A program made the position numbers and the translations under genes. The notes below the pieces were generated by a model. That model worked only from the letters and a program-made list of their open reading frames with translations. It made no database searches and was not told the origin of the DNA. A stretch of 15,269 nucleotides of DNA from JAANXG01 sp049583715 (GTDB lineage Bacteria > Pseudomonadota > Gammaproteobacteria > Arenicellales > JAANXG01): the NCBI GenBank assembly GCA_049583715.1, contig JBAUWJ010000305.1:1-15269 (forward strand), in the 5' to 3' direction. Within the stretch, counting starts at the first letter, position 1; every line of letters begins with the position of its first letter. Shown piece by piece: positions 13,570 to 15,269 of this stretch.

Positions 13570-14994
13570 ATGAACAAAGGGAACACGAAGAAAATTCACG
13601 ACGAACGTTGGGGCATCAAGCTCAGTCGCGGCGCCGGCTCGCCGCTTTACGCTCAGCTCGCAGATGCCGTCGAGCGAGCCATCAATACAGGGTATCTCAG
13701 CGCCGGCGACCGTCTCCCGCCACACCACGATCTCGCCAGGGATTTCGACGTCAACATCACCACGATCACCAAAGCGTTCAGCGTGCTGAAGCGAAAGGGA
13801 CTGGTGGACAGCCGTCCGGGGCGTGGAACCATCGTGAGCCCGCCGGTCGTCGAGGCGAACGTCGAATTTCAGACAGACCGGAGCGAAAGCGGGGGAATGA
13901 TCGACCTCAGCGTCAACAGTCCGGCTACCTCGAGCTACACGTCGACCCTTGCCAGGCTGCTTCCGGAGCTTCCCGGCGACAAGCGATTCGCGGACCTGCA
14001 GGATTACCAGAACTCGGAGGGACCCGAATGGGCTCGAGAGGCAGGAGTGAGCTGGATCGGCGCGTACGGCCCGCAGGTCGACAAGTCACGGGTGCTGATC
14101 ACCGACGGCGCACAGCACGCACTCGCCTGCGCTCTTGCCGCTGTCACCAGGCCCGGGGACCGGGTGCTTGCGGACAGCGTCACCTATCAGGGCGTCAACG
14201 CCTTGTGCCGGAAATTGAGTCTCGGGCTCAAAGACGTGCCGGGGGATGAAGGCGGCATGGTGCCGGAGGCGCTCGATAGAGCCTGTCGGGAGGGCTCCCC
14301 CAAGGTGCTTTTCCTGGTGCCGTCCCTGCACAACCCCACCACCGTCACCCTGTCCGAGGAGCGTCGCAGAGGCCTGCTCGAGGTCGCCCAGCGTCACAAC
14401 ATGCTGGTCCTCGAGGACGACGTCTACGCGCCGCTCCTGGAATCCCGTCCCCCGGCGCTCGCCGAGCTGGACCCGGAGCGCACTATATACGTCACGGGTT
14501 TGTCGAAGTGCGTGGCGCCCGGGCTACGGGCGGCTTTCGTCGTGCCACCGGCACGGCTGGCGCCGGATATCGCCGCCGCCATTCGCATAGACTGCTGGGG
14601 CGTCTCTCCACTCACCTGCCTCGTCGTCACACGCATGATCGAGAACGGCACCGGCCGCGCCATCGTCGAGGGTCATCGAGCGGAGCTCAGGCAGCGCAAC
14701 CGGATAGCGCGGAAGATCATTCCAGGGGACGAGCTCCGGACCGAGCCAACCTCAACCCACGCCTGGCTGCGCCTGCCGGAACCCTGGCGGGGTATCAGTT
14801 TCACGAACGCCTGCCAGCGGCACGGCGTCAGGGTGCTCGCCGCGGAAGCGTTCACCCTCGGGAGGAAGCCCGCGCCTCACGCGGTTCGCGTCAACGTCTC
14901 GGCCGCCCGTTCACAGGCGGATCTCAAGAAGGCGCTTTGCAGCCTGCGGGATCTGCTCTATCGAGGCCATCTACATGTCAACAGCACCATATAG
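13570..14994 (+). CDS. GntR/MocR-family PLP-dependent transcriptional regulator
   Basis: A fusion of a GntR winged-helix DNA-binding domain and a fold-type I aminotransferase domain, normally a regulator that senses a PLP adduct rather than an enzyme. It has 474 residues. The wHTH covers about 24-90 (SPLYAQLADAVERAI, GDRLPPHHDLARDFDVNITT, KGLVDSRPGRGTIV). The aminotransferase domain covers about 120-465. PLP contacts are visible: Asn255 in HNPTT, Asp283 and Tyr286 in EDDVY, the Schiff-base Lys313 in TGLSKCVAPGLR, and Arg440 in VRVNVS. It starts at an ATG with GGAG nine bases upstream. MocR regulators usually sit beside their target gene, but the left neighbour is debris and the right neighbour lies outside the window. 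The target and effector are unknown. Confidence 0.9.
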   Translation: MNKGNTKKIHDERWGIKLSRGAGSPLYAQLADAVERAINTGYLSAGDRLPPHHDLARDFDVNITTITKAFSVLKRKGLVDSRPGRGTIVSPPVVEANVEFQTDRSESGGMIDLSVNSPATSSYTSTLARLLPELPGDKRFADLQDYQNSEGPEWAREAGVSWIGAYGPQVDKSRVLITDGAQHALACALAAVTRPGDRVLADSVTYQGVNALCRKLSLGLKDVPGDEGGMVPEALDRACREGSPKVLFLVPSLHNPTTVTLSEERRRGLLEVAQRHNMLVLEDDVYAPLLESRPPALAELDPERTIYVTGLSKCVAPGLRAAFVVPPARLAPDIAAAIRIDCWGVSPLTCLVVTRMIENGTGRAIVEGHRAELRQRNRIARKIIPGDELRTEPTSTHAWLRLPEPWRGISFTNACQRHGVRVLAAEAFTLGRKPAPHAVRVNVSAARSQADLKKALCSLRDLLYRGHLHVNSTI

Positions 14995-15046
14995 CGATCC
15001 TGTTCCAGATGGACCCGGGGACCGACGAGCGAGCAGAGGGTTTCCG

Positions 15047-15208
15047 GCTAGCAGGCTGTTGAAAAACAGCCTGCTAGTGCGGGACAGGGATGTCTCGCCG
15101 CGAATCAAGCACTGTAAGTGCTTGATTCGGCGTAGCAGAGTAGCGGACATACGCCGTGCTCGGCGCGTTGAAAAAGGCCAGGATGGCGTTTGTCAACATC
15201 CTGCTAGC
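15047..15208. repeat. Structured 162-bp element with terminal inverted repeats (MITE-like)
   Basis: The ends gctagcaggctgttga (15047-15062) and tcaacatcctgctagc (15193-15208) are inverted copies with one mismatch. Five hairpins lie inside. They are 15048-15077 (13-bp perfect stem, gaaa loop); 15079-15098 (8 bp with one G-T, ggga loop); 15101-15129 (13-bp perfect stem, gta loop); 15128-15156 (7 bp, 15-base loop); and 15179-15203 (7 bp). No ORF is convincing. The cagcctgctag end sequence is, from memory, common at intergenic repeats and transposon ends in proteobacteria. It begins 52 bp after the MocR-family stop and may also end that transcript. No target-site duplication is obvious. Confidence 0.65.
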
Positions 15209-15269
15209 GCCCAGCCAACAAACCCGCGTCGGCGGTCCGTTCCCTGAACCAGGGGGTGAAGTCCCCGGG

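Noticed and set aside
15047..15208. Integron attC site
   Set aside because: The ends lack the paired RYYYAAC and GTTRRRY core layout, there is no cassette array or integrase nearby, and the internal hairpins do not match the attC fold.
15241..15254. Short hairpin ccctg-aac-caggg near the window end
   Set aside because: Five-base arms are expected by chance in GC-rich DNA and the context is cut off by the window edge.
1..15269. CRISPR array, tRNA or rRNA genes, toxin-antitoxin or defence island
   Set aside because: I saw no regularly spaced repeats, no tRNA-like cloverleaf or rRNA stretches, and no nuclease, helicase or toxin-antitoxin pair among the coding regions.

Overview
The window reads as a chromosomal segment of a GC-rich gammaproteobacterium. 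The block ctpA-envC facing rhodanese-secB-gpsA-trmL is typical of that class, and hemW, hemJ and hslR homologues fit it. I cannot name the genus. There are no rRNA or tRNA genes, no CRISPR array, no integrase and no intact transposase.

Left part (1-5780). A carboxy-terminal processing protease (ctpA) and the cell-division murein hydrolase activator envC are on the minus strand, with a strong hairpin after ctpA. Divergent from envC is an ArsR-family repressor whose two key cysteines sit where the BigR/SqrR persulfide sensors have theirs. It is followed by a membrane-anchored rhodanese, the export chaperone SecB and glycerol-3-phosphate dehydrogenase GpsA. TrmL, a tRNA wobble methyltransferase, converges on gpsA.

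Middle part (5861-10155, all minus strand). DUF4126 and hemJ form a tight pair. Upstream of them an apparent operon runs NDUFA9-like SDR, DUF488, hslR, a 47-residue ORF, then hemW. The 47-residue ORF ends inside the proposed TTG start of hemW. HemJ (protoporphyrinogen oxidation) and HemW (heme chaperone) are both heme-related.

Right part (10156-15269). A core-MetE methionine synthase resembling MesD and a universal stress protein lie on the plus strand. Next is a damaged zone: DUF2182 carries a one-base frameshift, its usual partner DUF1326 keeps only the C-terminal 80 residues, and this abuts head-to-head the last 84 residues of a MocR-type aminotransferase. After an AT-rich gap lies a complete GntR/MocR-family regulator of a different subfamily, with a GGTAT direct repeat just before its start. 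The window ends with a 162-bp element bounded by inverted repeats and packed with five hairpins.

Most of the window is housekeeping. I do not see a convincing new multi-gene system. The best leads are the possible persulfide-sensing ArsR-rhodanese pair, the MesD-like gene without a neighbouring partner, the rearrangement near 12945 and the structured element at 15047-15208.
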